A DNA stretch of 64,000 nucleotides from Drechslerella dactyloides. Lineage: Eukaryota; Ascomycota; Orbiliomycetes; Orbiliales; Orbiliaceae. Of the stretch, positions 34,757-46,800 are shown one piece after another. Both the position numbers and the translations under genes were made by a program. The number at the start of each line of letters is the position of its first letter. Position 1 is the first letter of the stretch. The DNA lies in NCBI GenBank assembly GCA_020064725.1, contig JAGTWJ010000008.1, forward strand, positions 124,001 to 188,000, in the 5' to 3' direction. A model generated the notes under the pieces. It did no database searches, was not told the origin of the DNA, and saw only the letters and a list, made by a program, of their open reading frames with translations.

Positions 34757-36943
34757 CTATGAGCCCTCGGTCTTCCCTATCTCGTTCTTAACCCATGCCT
34801 CTAGGCCCCCTGCTGCAATGATCTCCTGTACGTTCGCCGGCAGCTCGCCGACTCGCTCCGTCCAGCGCGGCCCGTTCTCGCCCTCCTGTATCTCGACAAG
34901 GCTGCGCGCCACGTCCCACGTCAACGACCAGCCCGTCCTCCGCGTCATCTGGCGATCTTTCGCGGAAGCCTCAGACGAGGAAAACTGAGCGCGTAGGCGT
35001 TCGAGAAGTCGTGGAACTTCCAATGCTATGAGTGCATTGTTGATGCTATTTCGGGAAAAGATGTTTCCAAAGCTGCCGGCGACGACCAGCGGAATCTGCT
35101 TTGCCAGCAGCGCGGTCGCAGCCTGCTCTCTGGAGGATCCGCAGCCAAAGTTCCGACCGGCGACAAGTATGTCGTTCGGCTTGGCGATGCCGTTGAACTC
35201 GGGGTCGTAATTCTGCATGCAGGCGCGCGCCATGTCTTCTTTCGAGACGTTGTCCTGGTAGGTTAGCGTGCCGGGGTAGATGCCGTCCGTATTGATATTG
35301 TCGGCGTCGCAGAATATGATTTCGCCACTGATACGTTCGGGGAAGCCTGGCAGGATCTCGGCTGCAGCTGGCTCAACCCGGCCGGTGGATGGTCCTGTCT
35401 GCGACTCATTTTTGGATGCGTGTTCTCCCGTAACGGCGCTGGAGCCGTAGTCTACACCGGACCAATCGGTAGGTACTCGATAGGCACCTGGGCCGGAGAT
35501 GACGCCGCTCAGAGCGCTGGCAGCTACGACCTCAGGACTCGCCAAGTACGCTTGCGCGTCCCGTGAGCCCATCCGCCCTTTGAAGTTGCGATTGCTGGCA
35601 CTGATCCCGACCTCGCCGGGCTCCAGGAGTCCCTTCCCTAGCCCGATGCACGGCCCACACCCGGCGGGTAGCGGCTGCGCCCCAGCATCGAGCAGAGCCT
35701 GCCAATCGCCTGCAGCTTCAGCAGCCTCTTGTTCAGGGGCCGAAGCCGCCGCGATATAGAATTGAACGCCATCGGCAATCCTGGGAACTTTCCCCCCGTT
35801 GGCTTTCGCGGCATCTTTGAAGACCTTGGCCGCCGCCGCGAGGTCGGAGGCGCGAGAGTTGGTGCAAGAGACGATGTATGCACGGTTGATCTTGATGTTC
35901 TGGCGGACGAGCTCGTTCAGCGGGGTCGCAACCTTGACTGAATCGGGACCGGAAACGTAAGGCGAGAGGGTTGAAAGATTGAGGTGCAGCTGCTTCGCAT
36001 ATGCGGCGTCGGGGTCCGCTGCCAGTGGTTTGGCGAAGAGCTGGTCTATTCGCTCCTGGGTGATACGCTCTCGTGTCGTCCGGTCGGTGAGTGTAAGTGC
36101 CTCAGTCGCCTTGTGCCGTAGCCATTGTTCGAGGGTTTGGTCAGTGGGGAACAGGCCCGTAAGGGCTCCCCATTCGCAAGACATGTTCGCGATGGTCAGC
36201 CGGCTATCAACCGGCAGGCTTGCCAGACCCGGGCCGGTGAACTCGACCGCATGATTGAGAACATCATCCTTGAAAAGCCCGCATAACGCGACAATCACGT
36301 CCTTCCCCGTCACGCCGACCGGCAGCGTCCCCGTCAATGTGACCTGCGCGACAGGTGGAATCTGCCACCATGTCCGCGACGTCGCCCAAATGCTCGCAGC
36401 ATCCGTCCGCACAACGGGAGTTCCGAGGCAACCCACTCCACCGTAATGGGTACTATGGCTATCCGAGGCTACAACCATGGTGCCCGGCCACGCATATCCC
36501 TCTTCCACCATGATCTGGTGTCCGATACCCCGCCCCGCGGGGTAAAAGTCGATGCCGTGCTGTTTAGCGAAGGTCTCGATCTGCTGGTATTTCTTAAGGT
36601 TGGCCTTGCTCGTGTTCTGGACATCGTGGTCAAGCGTCATGACGATCTGGCGCGGACGGCGGACCTGCGTCGCCCCCATGGACATGAACTTGACGGCGAC
36701 GGGGAACGAGTTGTCGTGGGTCATGCAGTGTTCGGGGTCCAAGGCGATATAATCGCCGCTCCGAACGAGCTTCCCCTCCGGAAGACCGACGGCATAGCGC
36801 TGCACGATCTTTTCTGTCAAGGTCTGCGGTAATTGCCTTCGAGTGGATGTCGAGAATGGGGACGTCGAGGCTGGTCGCAGGCGATGCTGGACGCTCCTGC
36901 CTAGGAGACGCCGTCTCGCGAGGCCGAATGATTGAGTCCACAT
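34757..36943 (-). CDS. LYS4: mitochondrial homoaconitase
   Basis: One coding exon, 728 residues, typical for fungal Lys4. The N-terminus is an Arg/Ser-rich presequence (SFGLARRRLLGRSVQHRLRP). Aconitase-family blocks follow: HCMTHDNS, LDHDVQN, VASDSHSTHYGGVG, and the 4Fe-4S ligands in SCTNSRASDL and CGPCIGLGKG, then NRNFKGRMG. The swivel domain contains GRNFGCGSSREQAA. The enzyme isomerises homocitrate to homoisocitrate in the mitochondrial matrix, a step of the fungal alpha-aminoadipate route to lysine. A 57-nt intron (37010-36954, GTAAGT...CTAG) lies in the 5' UTR, and an upstream ORF begins before it (see separate entry). Confidence 0.96.
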   Translation of the reverse strand: MWTQSFGLARRRLLGRSVQHRLRPASTSPFSTSTRRQLPQTLTEKIVQRYAVGLPEGKLVRSGDYIALDPEHCMTHDNSFPVAVKFMSMGATQVRRPRQIVMTLDHDVQNTSKANLKKYQQIETFAKQHGIDFYPAGRGIGHQIMVEEGYAWPGTMVVASDSHSTHYGGVGCLGTPVVRTDAASIWATSRTWWQIPPVAQVTLTGTLPVGVTGKDVIVALCGLFKDDVLNHAVEFTGPGLASLPVDSRLTIANMSCEWGALTGLFPTDQTLEQWLRHKATEALTLTDRTTRERITQERIDQLFAKPLAADPDAAYAKQLHLNLSTLSPYVSGPDSVKVATPLNELVRQNIKINRAYIVSCTNSRASDLAAAAKVFKDAAKANGGKVPRIADGVQFYIAAASAPEQEAAEAAGDWQALLDAGAQPLPAGCGPCIGLGKGLLEPGEVGISASNRNFKGRMGSRDAQAYLASPEVVAASALSGVISGPGAYRVPTDWSGVDYGSSAVTGEHASKNESQTGPSTGRVEPAAAEILPGFPERISGEIIFCDADNINTDGIYPGTLTYQDNVSKEDMARACMQNYDPEFNGIAKPNDILVAGRNFGCGSSREQAATALLAKQIPLVVAGSFGNIFSRNSINNALIALEVPRLLERLRAQFSSSEASAKDRQMTRRTGWSLTWDVARSLVEIQEGENGPRWTERVGELPANVQEIIAAGGLEAWVKNEIGKTEGS

Positions 36944-37053
36944 GGGCCAGGGTCTAGAAAGTCGAATTAGATCGGGTGTTCAGCCCAGCGGACGAAGAAT
37001 TATTACTTACATGTCTGCACGACGACACTCTTGCAGGTGGTGAATTCCAACAT
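36901..37053 (-). promoter_or_regulatory. LYS4 upstream ORF overlapping the start codon after splicing
   Basis: An ATG at 37053 opens a frame (MLEFTTCKSVVVQT...). Without splicing it stops after 16 codons inside the leader intron (TAA). After removal of 37010-36954 it continues for 31 codons in total and ends at TAG 36903-36901, that is, past the LYS4 ATG (36943) and out of frame with it. The sequence facts are direct; a role in translational control is inference. Confidence 0.5.
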
Positions 37054-37429
37054 GGTGGCCTCTACTCTGGAGTCGCGAAAATTGGGCGCTCTTGACGAGG
37101 AGAGTAAAGGATTATTATGTCAGCAGAGCGCCCGAAGTCGGCAAAATGTGCGAGGGCCTATTGGTCCGCAGCTCGGAGCCCCTCCACCCCGCCGCTAACA
37201 GTCTGGACGATTGCACATGGAGATACTGGATGCAAGGGAAGTTATCCTCGACAAAAAAAATACTCAACTAGATACATTCGAAGGCATCATGCATGTACAA
37301 TGATAGAGCAAGATATCTCCAAAATCTCTAAAGCCACCCATTCGATATATACACGGGACTTAATTGGACAAAACTACTACATTGAACCCTGCAGCTAGCA
37401 CAATCTAGGATATAATCCCTCCAAACTCA
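37054..37429. other. intergenic, LYS4 promoter and DPL1 3' flank
   Basis: 376 bp without coding potential; AT-rich toward DPL1. Confidence 0.55.
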
Positions 37430-39393
37430 CTAAGCCTTAAACAGCGTGTCGATAAACGCCGTCGCCAGGCTACCGACGACACTCCGGTTCGGCACACTTC
37501 CAGCAACGCCATACAGCGCCGCTGTGTCCCCCTTCGCAGCACCCTTTCCTCGCGCCTTAACCTTCACAACAACCTCACCCAGATCCTTCAGCAGCGTCTC
37601 GACACTCTTGATAGTCAGCGTCGTGCACGCCATGTGTACTGCCGGCGGGTCCTGCAGCGCGTTCAAATGCCAACCGAGCTTCGACATCTCATCTGCGACA
37701 TCATAGATATCAATTGTATTGCTGCTGAACGCAACAACGGATACCAGCGGCTCGCCGATGACGAATAGATCCTCCGCCAGAGTCTCGCGGACTCCTGCAG
37801 CGAGACGCTGCGCGCAAGTTACAATTGAGTGTGCTGAGGAGATGTAGCCAGACTCGCCCATGTTGATCATGGAGGCGTAGCAGCCGGCGATGAGCGCGCC
37901 GGGACGGGAGCCGGCGAGATTTGGAGAGGCGTAGATGCCGCCTGTCCAGTGAGTGTTGACGTAGTATTGGTAGGCGCGGAGCTGGGAGTTGCGGTAGACA
38001 AGCGTAGAATTACCCTTGGGAGCGAAGCCGTCTAAAGAGAAGACATTAGTCCTACTTGGCTTCGATCTCGTATCTTGAGTGAGTCTGAGAACATACATTT
38101 GTGAGTGTCGCAAGAGATGGAGGTCACGCCCTTGAGCCTGAAATCGAACGGCTCGGACTTGAATCCGGCCTTCTCGAGGAACGGGACAATGAAGGAGCCA
38201 AGACAAGCGTCGACGTGGAATGGTATCTTCTTCCGCAGGGCGAGCCGGCTGAGGCTTTGGCAGTCGTCGATGATACCATGAGGGAAGTTAGGAGCAGATC
38301 CGACGAGCAAGACCGTATTGTAGTTGATGAGCTTAGCGACGCGCTTCAAGTCGACCTTGTAGGTGACCGGGTCGAGCTCGACGTGGTGGACCTTCATCTT
38401 GAAATAATATCCGGCTTTGTCGAACGCAGCGTGCGCTGTCTTGGGGATGATTCTACGGATATTGTTAGCATGTGAGCTCGGATGGGGCCATCAAGTAGAC
38501 GTTACATTTCTGGCTCGGTGACGCCTTTCTCGACGTATGCCTTGTTTCTGGCGGATAAGCAGGCCATCAGGATGGATTCGGTGCCACCGCTGGTTGTAAC
38601 ACCGGCGCCTCCGGGTGGGGCGTTGAACATCGAGAGGACCTATGCCGTGTTAGTTGTTATTCTGCGGCACAATCTCTCCCTCGGAGGAACCTACCATCGC
38701 CACGACCTCGGCCTCCATTTTCCGGACGCCGGGGAAGACATCCGGGTGTAGCGGGTTGCTAACGGAGAACATTCTCATACAGTCGGTCTGCAAGTCCAGC
38801 AGTTCCTTGCCACCATGATAAACCGCACCGGAGACTTGTCCGTTCTCCCAGTCCGCGTGCTTAAGTTGTGCGAGCCTGGACGTACCATCTGGTTAGTGGC
38901 AGCCGCTTACGCCGTGTAGATGGGAAGGGCGATATGATCGTACTTCTCCAGTTCCTCCCTGATCTTCTCCGAGCTCAACCCGGTCTTCGGGAGCGCCAGG
39001 TGTCTCGTGAGGTTAGGATCCCGCACGACCATCTTCTCCTCCAGCTTGGCAGTCGCTTCATCGAGCTGTGCTTTTACTTTGCCTTTAACACCTGGGGCTT
39101 GCAGTATGAGGCCATACGCTGTGCTTCGGAGGTATTGGTAGAGCGCAACGAGTGTACCGAGAATGCCGTAACCACGGAGCTGGCGGGCGGCTTTCGAGGA
39201 CCAGCGTAGGATAAAGTAGATGAAGACCACATTTCGGATGCTATAACAACTATAATCAGCGGCCTGCGAAGCACAGGGGAGAGACTTTGAGAACGACATA
39301 CACGCCGAGGTTGAAGAGCAGCGCCTGGTTCCGGGGATTCTTGTTCTGAAGGTTGAACGTGTCCCGTAGTGAGATGGGAATGTGCGATGACAT
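37430..39393 (-). CDS. DPL1: sphingosine/dihydrosphingosine-1-phosphate lyase
   Basis: Six exons, 39393-39302, 39240-38911, 38875-38695, 38639-38506, 38452-38097 and 38031-37430, give 564 residues. A single N-terminal TM (VIRNVVFIYFILRW) anchors the protein in the ER. PLP-enzyme blocks follow: HADWENGQVSGAVYHGG, GVTTSGGTESILMA, TAHAAFDKA, HVDACLGSF, and the PLP lysine Lys364 in SCDTHKYGFAPKG, rebuilt across an exon junction. The enzyme cleaves long-chain base phosphates to ethanolamine phosphate and a fatty aldehyde, the exit step of sphingolipid degradation. For intron 1 the GTATGT donor (39301) was chosen over a later GTCTCT because it keeps the frame into the TM segment. Confidence 0.94.
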
Positions 39394-40158
39394 GGTGACT
39401 GGGATCGATCGATCGCGACGGAGACCACAGTACGAGTGCGCCGGGAGCAAAGGAGATGTGATAGTTAGGTGAAGTTTCTCATGTCCTGCAGCAGAGGGAT
39501 GAGAGATGCCGTCGGCAGAAGAGGCAGGCCCGCCGACAGTCCGGATCGAGAGTTATATACGCGGTGATGTAGACTGGAAGCAGGGAGTGAGCGAGCGAAA
39601 TGACGCTTTTGGGCAGGAGACAATTGAAGTTTCGGCCTTTCGATGGCCGCGCTAATCTCAACCGAGGCATCTTGCCGGCCTTGGCCCAGCGGCCGCCACG
39701 CTCCGTCGTATCGGCCAGCCAGCTTGTGGAAGTGGATACGAGCAGGAGCCACTGGCGCGCTTCGGTACCATTTCATCTATTTTCTAAGGGAACGGGTCAA
39801 GCCTCTCGCCAATCTGGATGAATGCGCCTGCTGTGGCGCTTTACGCTCGGAGAACTGGCCTACAACCGACGACGGGGACCGATAGCAGGCAGATATAGTA
39901 GTATGTATCTCAATATTTGTACAGCCACGCGTGCGTATGTGATGTATATATACAGATACCTCTGAGAAGTATCATGAAGCGGAACCTCGAGAGGGCAGAT
40001 ATCGTAGTCTATCCCGCCGGGAAGACCCATTATATAATATCCACGCCGAAGCAGAGGCTCGCAGACCTTCTGCTTATCCCGTCGAGCATCGCTCCTGTTC
40101 TGTCCAGTCCCCACGATCGGGATTCGACACCGAGATCTTGTGCTCCCTAGCCGACCAC
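39394..40158. other. intergenic
   Basis: DPL1 promoter and 3' flank of the ribosomal protein gene; no gene seen. Confidence 0.6.
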
Positions 40159-40437
40159 TCACGGCGTCTCCTCCTTCGTCACCAATCGCGACTTCTCCAC
40201 CTCGAACCCAGTCGGCGGCTGTCGCTTCTCGTGCATCTGTCTCCTCGTCAATTTCTTGTCGCTCGTCGATAGAGCGATCAGCTCCTTGACCTTCATGAGC
40301 TGTCCTGCTATCGCTGGGTTGACATCATGGAACACCGTGCGCATGCGTTTCCGGAGACCGAGAGCTTTCAGGACACCGAGCTTCTTGTGGGACAGACCGA
40401 TGCCAGAGCGGATGAGAGTGACCTTGAAGAAAGGCAT
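40159..40437 (-). CDS. MRPL33: mitochondrial large-subunit ribosomal protein uL30m
   Basis: A 92-residue protein, MPFFKVTLIRSGIGLSHKK at the start, then LGLRKRMRTVFHDVNPAIAG and QLMKVKELIAL. These are the uL30 (bacterial L30) signatures: a strand with an SxIG turn, then Gly-Leu-x-Lys-Arg and NPAIxGxLxKVKELV. The C-terminal extension (GFEVEKSRLVTKEETP) is as in yeast Mrpl33. It binds 23S-type rRNA in the mitoribosome. The ORF is open upstream to a TTG, but 40437 is the first ATG. An intron is visible in the 5' UTR at 40518-40453 (GTACGC...GTATAG, branch GCTAACC). Confidence 0.92.
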   Translation of the reverse strand: MPFFKVTLIRSGIGLSHKKLGVLKALGLRKRMRTVFHDVNPAIAGQLMKVKELIALSTSDKKLTRRQMHEKRQPPTGFEVEKSRLVTKEETP

Positions 40438-40962
40438 GATTCGTAGCAAGGGCTATACAATAGTGGTGGTTAGCGGGGCTGCGGTTGGAGGGCTGATGCC
40501 GTGAGGGAGCGGGCGTACCTGATGTGGATGTCTCGATAGACAAGCGATTCTATGCCTCCATCATGCGGCCCGATCGCCTCTTTGTGTAAGGTCTCGTGAT
40601 GGCCTGTCAATGGCCTGTCGCGGTCTGTCGATGGCGGGCTTGCTGTCGTGGATGTGGGAAGGCGAAGGATGAGATTTTCGCTTGGCAGCTAAGCTCGCGA
40701 AATCGCCGTTTGGAGATGGCGAGAACAGCCCGCTGGCACGTCAAATGCCGGCACGGTTCACCAAGAAAGTCCGGGTTCCTCTTCGATTACATCTCTCCCG
40801 TCCGGATTCTTGACGACATGCGGGCCATGGCCGCCGGTACCTAACCTTCTTGCGTACCTCTTTCCCGAAGATGCCACGTTCCTCACTCCTGGGACGAGAC
40901 CGACACCGACGTAATCTCCCCTTATCGCCAACAACATCCCTACCAACGTTCGATCCGTCGTG
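40438..40962. promoter_or_regulatory. divergent promoter region MRPL33 / SEC6
   Basis: 525 bp between divergent start codons. It contains the MRPL33 leader intron (40453-40518) and the SEC6 leader; no other gene. Confidence 0.6.
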
Positions 40963-43493
40963 ATGGAGGACTCCCAGGCCAAGGGGACCGCGAAACTCGC
41001 CGAGACGCTCCGGCATCCCGATGTACGTGCCCTCGCCACCCCTTGCTGGGCTACGGTGCCTGTTTCCAAGATACATGCTAACGTGGGTTCGTGGAACCGC
41101 AGGACCTCGAACGGATATCAGCGCTTAAGGCGCAGTACACGTCCGATAAAGCCGCCATAGACGCCCAGCTGAAAGCCGGCGTACAACTGCAATTGGACGT
41201 CACAAAAGTATGCTGCTGCATCTCTATAAGCTGAAGAGGTCGATGCTAATGGGCGGATGTCTCTGCGATTAGGCTGGCATGAAAGCTGTTGATGATTCTC
41301 AGAAGGACCTACATCTAATCAAGGAGGAGCTGATCAAGGTATATTTGTGCATCGAACCTCCACCATATAGAGGGTTGAACAGGTTATAAACTGACAGTGC
41401 TGAACTGCTTAGATTGACAGGCTGTGCTCAGAAGCGCAGACTATGATCAGGGACTTCCCGCTCATCAATGAAGTGCGTGAACTGTCGCGGCCGGTTCCTT
41501 CTATCGCTTCTTCTGACAGCTACTAACCCCTCCTTAGGTCTCACGGGTCCACCGCAACTTCACTGCCGTCGAGGACCTCATGAACGGCCTGCAGAACCTC
41601 AACAAGGATGTCGAAGAGATCGAAATGATGCTCAACGAGGACAATACCGAAGACGGGCTGATGGGCCAGATGCCCAACCTCCTCCCCGTCCACTTCAAAC
41701 TCGGCTCCCTGCGCGACTTCCGCGACGAGGCGATGTACCAGGCCACCCGCGCGACCGATGATACCAGCAATACCCTAGCAAACTACTTTGCCGTCATGGA
41801 CAACTCGGTAACCGAGTTCGAGAGTCGGATGGACCTATTCTTCACCAGGATGCTCGACATGGTCCGCGGACGCAACATGTCGCTCGTCGTGCGCCTTGCC
41901 AAAATCATCGAGGCCGAAGAAGTTGCAGACACCAAGCTGCGCGCACTCCAGGACGCAACATCGCAGCATTCAGACCTCGTCTCTCGCTTCAAGTCGATCA
42001 ACGTGGGCTCCAAACAGCAGAAGGAGTACAAGAAACGCTACATTGAGTGCGTCCAGGAGTCGGTCGCCGCCAAATTCCAAGAATCCGAGGCACTATTCGC
42101 TCAGGACTCCTCCGCGCTACTGGACTCCTTCGACTGGTACTTTGACGACTTGTTCGTCGTACAAAACACGCTAACGAAGTTGGTCCCGCCTAAATGGAAC
42201 ATCTTCGAAACATACCTCAACATCTACCATGGCCAGATGCACGAATTCATCACAAAGCAAATCGCCAACCAAGAGCTCGACGGCCAGGGGCTTCTGCAAA
42301 TCATTCTTTGGAAGTCACAGTACAACCAAGGCCTCAAGCAGCTCAAAGTCGATAAGAACAGCCTCAACCCTCCAGTTCTCGGCGGGCCCGAAGAAGACCT
42401 CATCCGGGAATATCTTAACATCATCGTCGGCAAGATGACAGAATGGATGAACACGGTCAATCAAGGCGACGTCAAAGACTTCCGGGAACGCAAGGAGGCT
42501 CCTGAGGTCAACGAGCACGGCAACTTCATCCTACAAGGCGCCGTCATCGCCTTTCAGATGATCAACCAACAGATCGATGTCGCCTCGGACGCTGGCAAGG
42601 TTTCTGTCCTCCTCGGCGTCATCGACGAGTGCGGCGGTCTCCTCAAGCGACGTCAAGCGCTCTGGGACGATGCCACCCGCCGCGAAGTCGACCAGTTCCT
42701 CATCGATCCTGACACTATCCCCCAAGGTATCTTTGAATGGATGATGGCCGTAGCGAATGACCAGGCACGCTGCGCGGTGTTTACCGAGTCAGTCAAGTCC
42801 CGCCTGTTGCCAGCACTGCCCAAGAAGGCACAGGACCACGTCGAGCAGTCGTTCGGCAGCGTCGTCGACGGTTTCGTCGACATGGCTGGTATCATCACGA
42901 AGCGTATCACCGAGATCATCTTCAATGACCTCAAGGGTCCTGTGTCCACGTTCTTCACGCCGGATTGGTATAGTAGCCGACCCTCGGAGGTGACAAAGTA
43001 CATGGATCTCATCACCGTCACAATCGAATCGTACCTCGCCGATTGCCGCGTCGGTCTGGACTCCTCCATCGCAGCGGAGATGGCGCTCGAACTGTCCGAA
43101 ATGACAGTCATATCGTACCTATCTGCCGTGAAGAACAAGAATGCCAAATTCCTCGTGATGACAGCCGACGTGGCGGCGCAGGTGCGCGCGGACGTGTCGA
43201 CGGGATTCACTTACTTCCGGGACGTGACGAGCCTCGAGGCAGCAAGGCAGACATGGCCGGTCATCGAGTACTTTATTCAGCTGATCGTGAGTCCCCGAGA
43301 GAGCCTATGGGATACATATGTGAACTTCAAGACGGCCTACTGGGATTTGAGCAATGACTGGGTGGAGATGGTTCTCCGATGCCGTGAGGACTCGAATCGC
43401 GACATGTTGGGGATGTTCAAGGGTCGTATGAAGGAGTTTGAGGCCGTCCCTATCGGCGCTCCAACGATTATGGGCAAGGTGAAGGTAAGGTGA
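40963..43493 (+). CDS. SEC6: exocyst subunit Sec6
   Basis: Exons 40963-41022, 41103-41207, 41273-41338, 41413-41472 and 41538-43493 join in frame to 748 residues, close to fungal Sec6 length. The N-terminus is a coiled-coil (LERISALKAQYTSDKAAIDA, KAVDDSQKDLHLIKEEL). Sec6 blocks follow: VSRVHRNFTAVEDLMNGL, VPPKWNIFETYLNIYH, and the Sec6 C-terminal helical bundles (FTPDWY, MDLITVTIESYLADCR, DVTSLEAARQTWPVIEYF). Sec6 is a core exocyst subunit that tethers secretory vesicles at the plasma membrane and binds SNARE Sec9. The four small N-terminal exons sit before one 2-kb exon. The stop at 43491 follows MGKVKVR. Confidence 0.95.
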
Positions 43494-43878
43494 TGTGGCG
43501 CAGCCGTGTAGATTCATAATTACTGCTTGTGCCCATGTACGGATATATCTAGTGGTGAAGGCACCGGGCTGTTTTGTGCTTTATCGTCACGCTTAGCGAT
43601 CTATGTAGGCTTCAATTTTATTCTTACCGGTAGTTCCCGCGATATTGGTACTTCCGATATATCCTCGTATTAATTCTGTAAGTGTATACATTGTCCGCAT
43701 GCAGGATCACACGCTCAGGCAAGGCCGTTGAAGGATAGGCCGGGGAGCTCAGGAGGAAGGCGAAACTACGCACAACTATATGGCAAGCCAACATGCAAAA
43801 TCCACGAAGTGTGAACATCAGATCGCTATCCTGGTATCGTCTAGCCGCAACAGGTACCAGCTCAAAATCACCCATGAT
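43494..43878. other. intergenic between convergent SEC6 and SPO22
   Basis: 385 bp of 3' UTR-type sequence; nothing else seen. Confidence 0.6.
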
Positions 43879-46800
43879 CTAACTGGTCCTCAGATTGGCA
43901 AATTTCGCATGTAAAAGCGCCTCCATCTGCCCGCCGTCCTGCACAAATCCTGCAACGGACAATGCAAATTCCGCCCATTTCTTCGAACCGCCGTAGTCAC
44001 CAGCGCTATCAACACAGACTTGGGTTAGCATGACCGTACCTCCAAGAAGGCATCAGCGCCTATAAAGGGAGAATTTTGGAACGTATACGATACGCTTGCG
44101 CAATTGCGTGGAAAGACAAACCAGTTCTTATCAATTCCCAAATTCCAAAGAGTGGCGGCTATCCATTCGAGTTCGTCCTGAGGATATTCGTTCCCCTTGA
44201 ATGGCAAACGGACGATACGATGTTAGCTGTCCGTTAAAGTACTCGAGACCTTTGAAGGGGTGTACACGTACTGGCACTTGCTTCTTGCAAATCTCCAGAA
44301 CTTGGTAGACAAGCCTCTGCGCACGGTCCAGATCTCCCTGCAGCGATTTCTGCAGTAGGATCCGAATCCAACGTGCAATTTTCTCGACTTTGTGAGTCTG
44401 GATCGCTATCGAGTGATTTATTACGCTCTCCAGTATGGGGAGGAGTGCTTCCAGATTATCAGGTAAGTAAGCATCCTTGAACTCTGGACATTGTGCTGAT
44501 AGGAAATAAGCCCAGCTAGAGGAGGGTCAGGAATTGGAGAGGAGAGCACTTACTCTCTATGGGGGCATCTACACACAAAATCATATCGCCAACCCTTCTG
44601 AGCGGCTGCAACTGCCCAAACTTTCCAACATCCTAGGAACTCGGGTTTTTCAATCAGACCTTCTCTTCACATTATTACAAACGTTTTCTATCCTTGAAAA
44701 GGCACACTCACATCGGCGATGGACTGGAGGGCACTCCAGTCACCTTGGTGCACGCAGGCTTCAAATTCATGGATCAGAAGCCCGAGATATCTCTCTCCAA
44801 AATCCTTCTGCGACTGCTCCGTTAACCGCGGGAGCAATTTCTCGCGTAGTTCGCGGAACGTCGTTATCGATTGTCTTGCGTCACCATAAAATCGTAGCTG
44901 ATAAAAAAATACCCTCCCCGAAGATGATGGTGATGGGTAGTTAGCGAGCGTATCTTACACTTACGTATAACATGCCTGTAACCGACATTTCTGGGTGTCC
45001 TGTCTGCATGCATGCACACTTTGACGGAAAATTATCACCGGGTGTCATATGATATGATATGATCCGATGCGATTGATAGCAGGAACACGGAAGTATCAAG
45101 CAGCTCATGCAAAGTGGGCTACACAGCCACCACTATCCAGCTGACACAGCTGTTCTGCTCGAAATCTCAACATAGGTGAAGTTCACATACCTGCTCGTCC
45201 ATACCACTCTCCTTCCGCGCCAACGCTGTGCAAGTGGATGCACAGATGTAATCACAAAACGACTGTCGCAGAGCCAAGTTCTCCTGCTCCTCTTCGGAAC
45301 AGTTTTCCGCCGGGTACAGCTTGATAAACTTTTGTCACCCCATCTCAAAACGATGCACGGCATAAGTTTGATGATTAGCTTCTATCGGTCTGACAGTTGG
45401 TAGGCAGGTACGCAAGCACAGAACGATAGATTCTAGTGGCGGGAATGTGATCCGGAAATTCAAAAGCAGCCAATAGGAAGCATATCCCGGCCGACTGTGC
45501 GCACGTCGGTGAGAGCGCAACTTTGTCGCTGCAAGTGTAATGTTACCCTAGTTGTATGAATGGTATACAGAGGGTCTTTCCATCGGATGCTTGCGGAAAC
45601 GGCTGCTGAAAGAAGGCAACGGCCGGACGCACATGCACATACCTGAACACAAAGGCGGGCAAAGTGAAGTGCGTACTGCACCGGCCAATGTTGCAGGGCC
45701 CTCAGGGCCAGGTTGTATGAGTTACGGGAGAACCAGTCGTACTCGTCCGTGCTCCACGCGGGCTTTGCATTCGCAGCCGCAGCTGTATCAGAAACCTTTA
45801 ACTTGTAGGCATTGTTCAGCGCTGACGAACCCAATTCAAGAGTTAGTTATAGAAACGATATATCCTGTACATTCACTCGATCTAACGGATCCTTGTAACC
45901 TTTCTCTGCCCGGAGCGATAGGGGAGGTAAGGTGGGAAAGAATGCATGTTCATACCTTTCTCAAAGACAGAATGCAGGTTGGCCAAGACCTCATCCACCA
46001 CAGTTTTATGGTCTTGTATATCCGATAAAATCAACCGGATCATAGTTCTGACAGCCCCAAACGCTCGATAATAGCCGTTAGCCGATTGAAGTCTTGCCAA
46101 CCTGCACGGCTGAGCCTGATCACACCATCAGGCAATAATTGCTTACCTGAATACCGCGGGGAGATGCACGCCTTCCAGTGGCACCGTGGTATCCGCACGT
46201 TCAAGTAGCTGATTCAAGACCTTCAATATGATATCCTTGTTGCCGCTCGATTGCGCCTCCAGCGCACAGGCGTAGAGGACTGAAATGTCCGTATTCGAAC
46301 CACAGCAAACTTTGTCCAGAGATCTTCGAGCTGGCAGGAGCAAGCGAGGCAGCAGTTAGCATGACATCGGCGATCATATCCGGTGCCATCGTTAGCCCTC
46401 TTTTGGCACATCCCGGCATACAAATTCAAAGATACCTGGGCGTGGATTGGCGCGCATACCCATATCGAAATCCAACGATCTCAGCGCGCTTTTGAACAGC
46501 AAAAACTGCGTTGACCCCGTTTCCTGACACACAGTAGGCATGTTCTCATACGCCACTTGGGCAGCCTCGCTGTCGCCTGCCTCGATGGCACAATGTATTA
46601 TTCGCCTGCACTCCCATACCGCCAGGCAACAGCCACGCCCAATGTATAATTAGCAGCGAGTCAAGCATCGGTAGTAAGGATAGCTGTAGGCCCGAGTATG
46701 TGTGGCAAATGGCCCACGGGTATGCACGCTAGACACACCTGGCAATCTTCCCGGCGTTCAGCTCGCCGGACCCGCTGAATATCGGGTGTAATGCTACTTT

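Noticed and set aside
45335..45520. Possible SPO22 exon reading ICFLLAAFEF or LRSHRRAHSR on the minus strand
   Set aside because: Neither frame fits the phase of the neighbours. Splicing 45643 directly to 45328 gives the family text LCVQFIKLYPAE.
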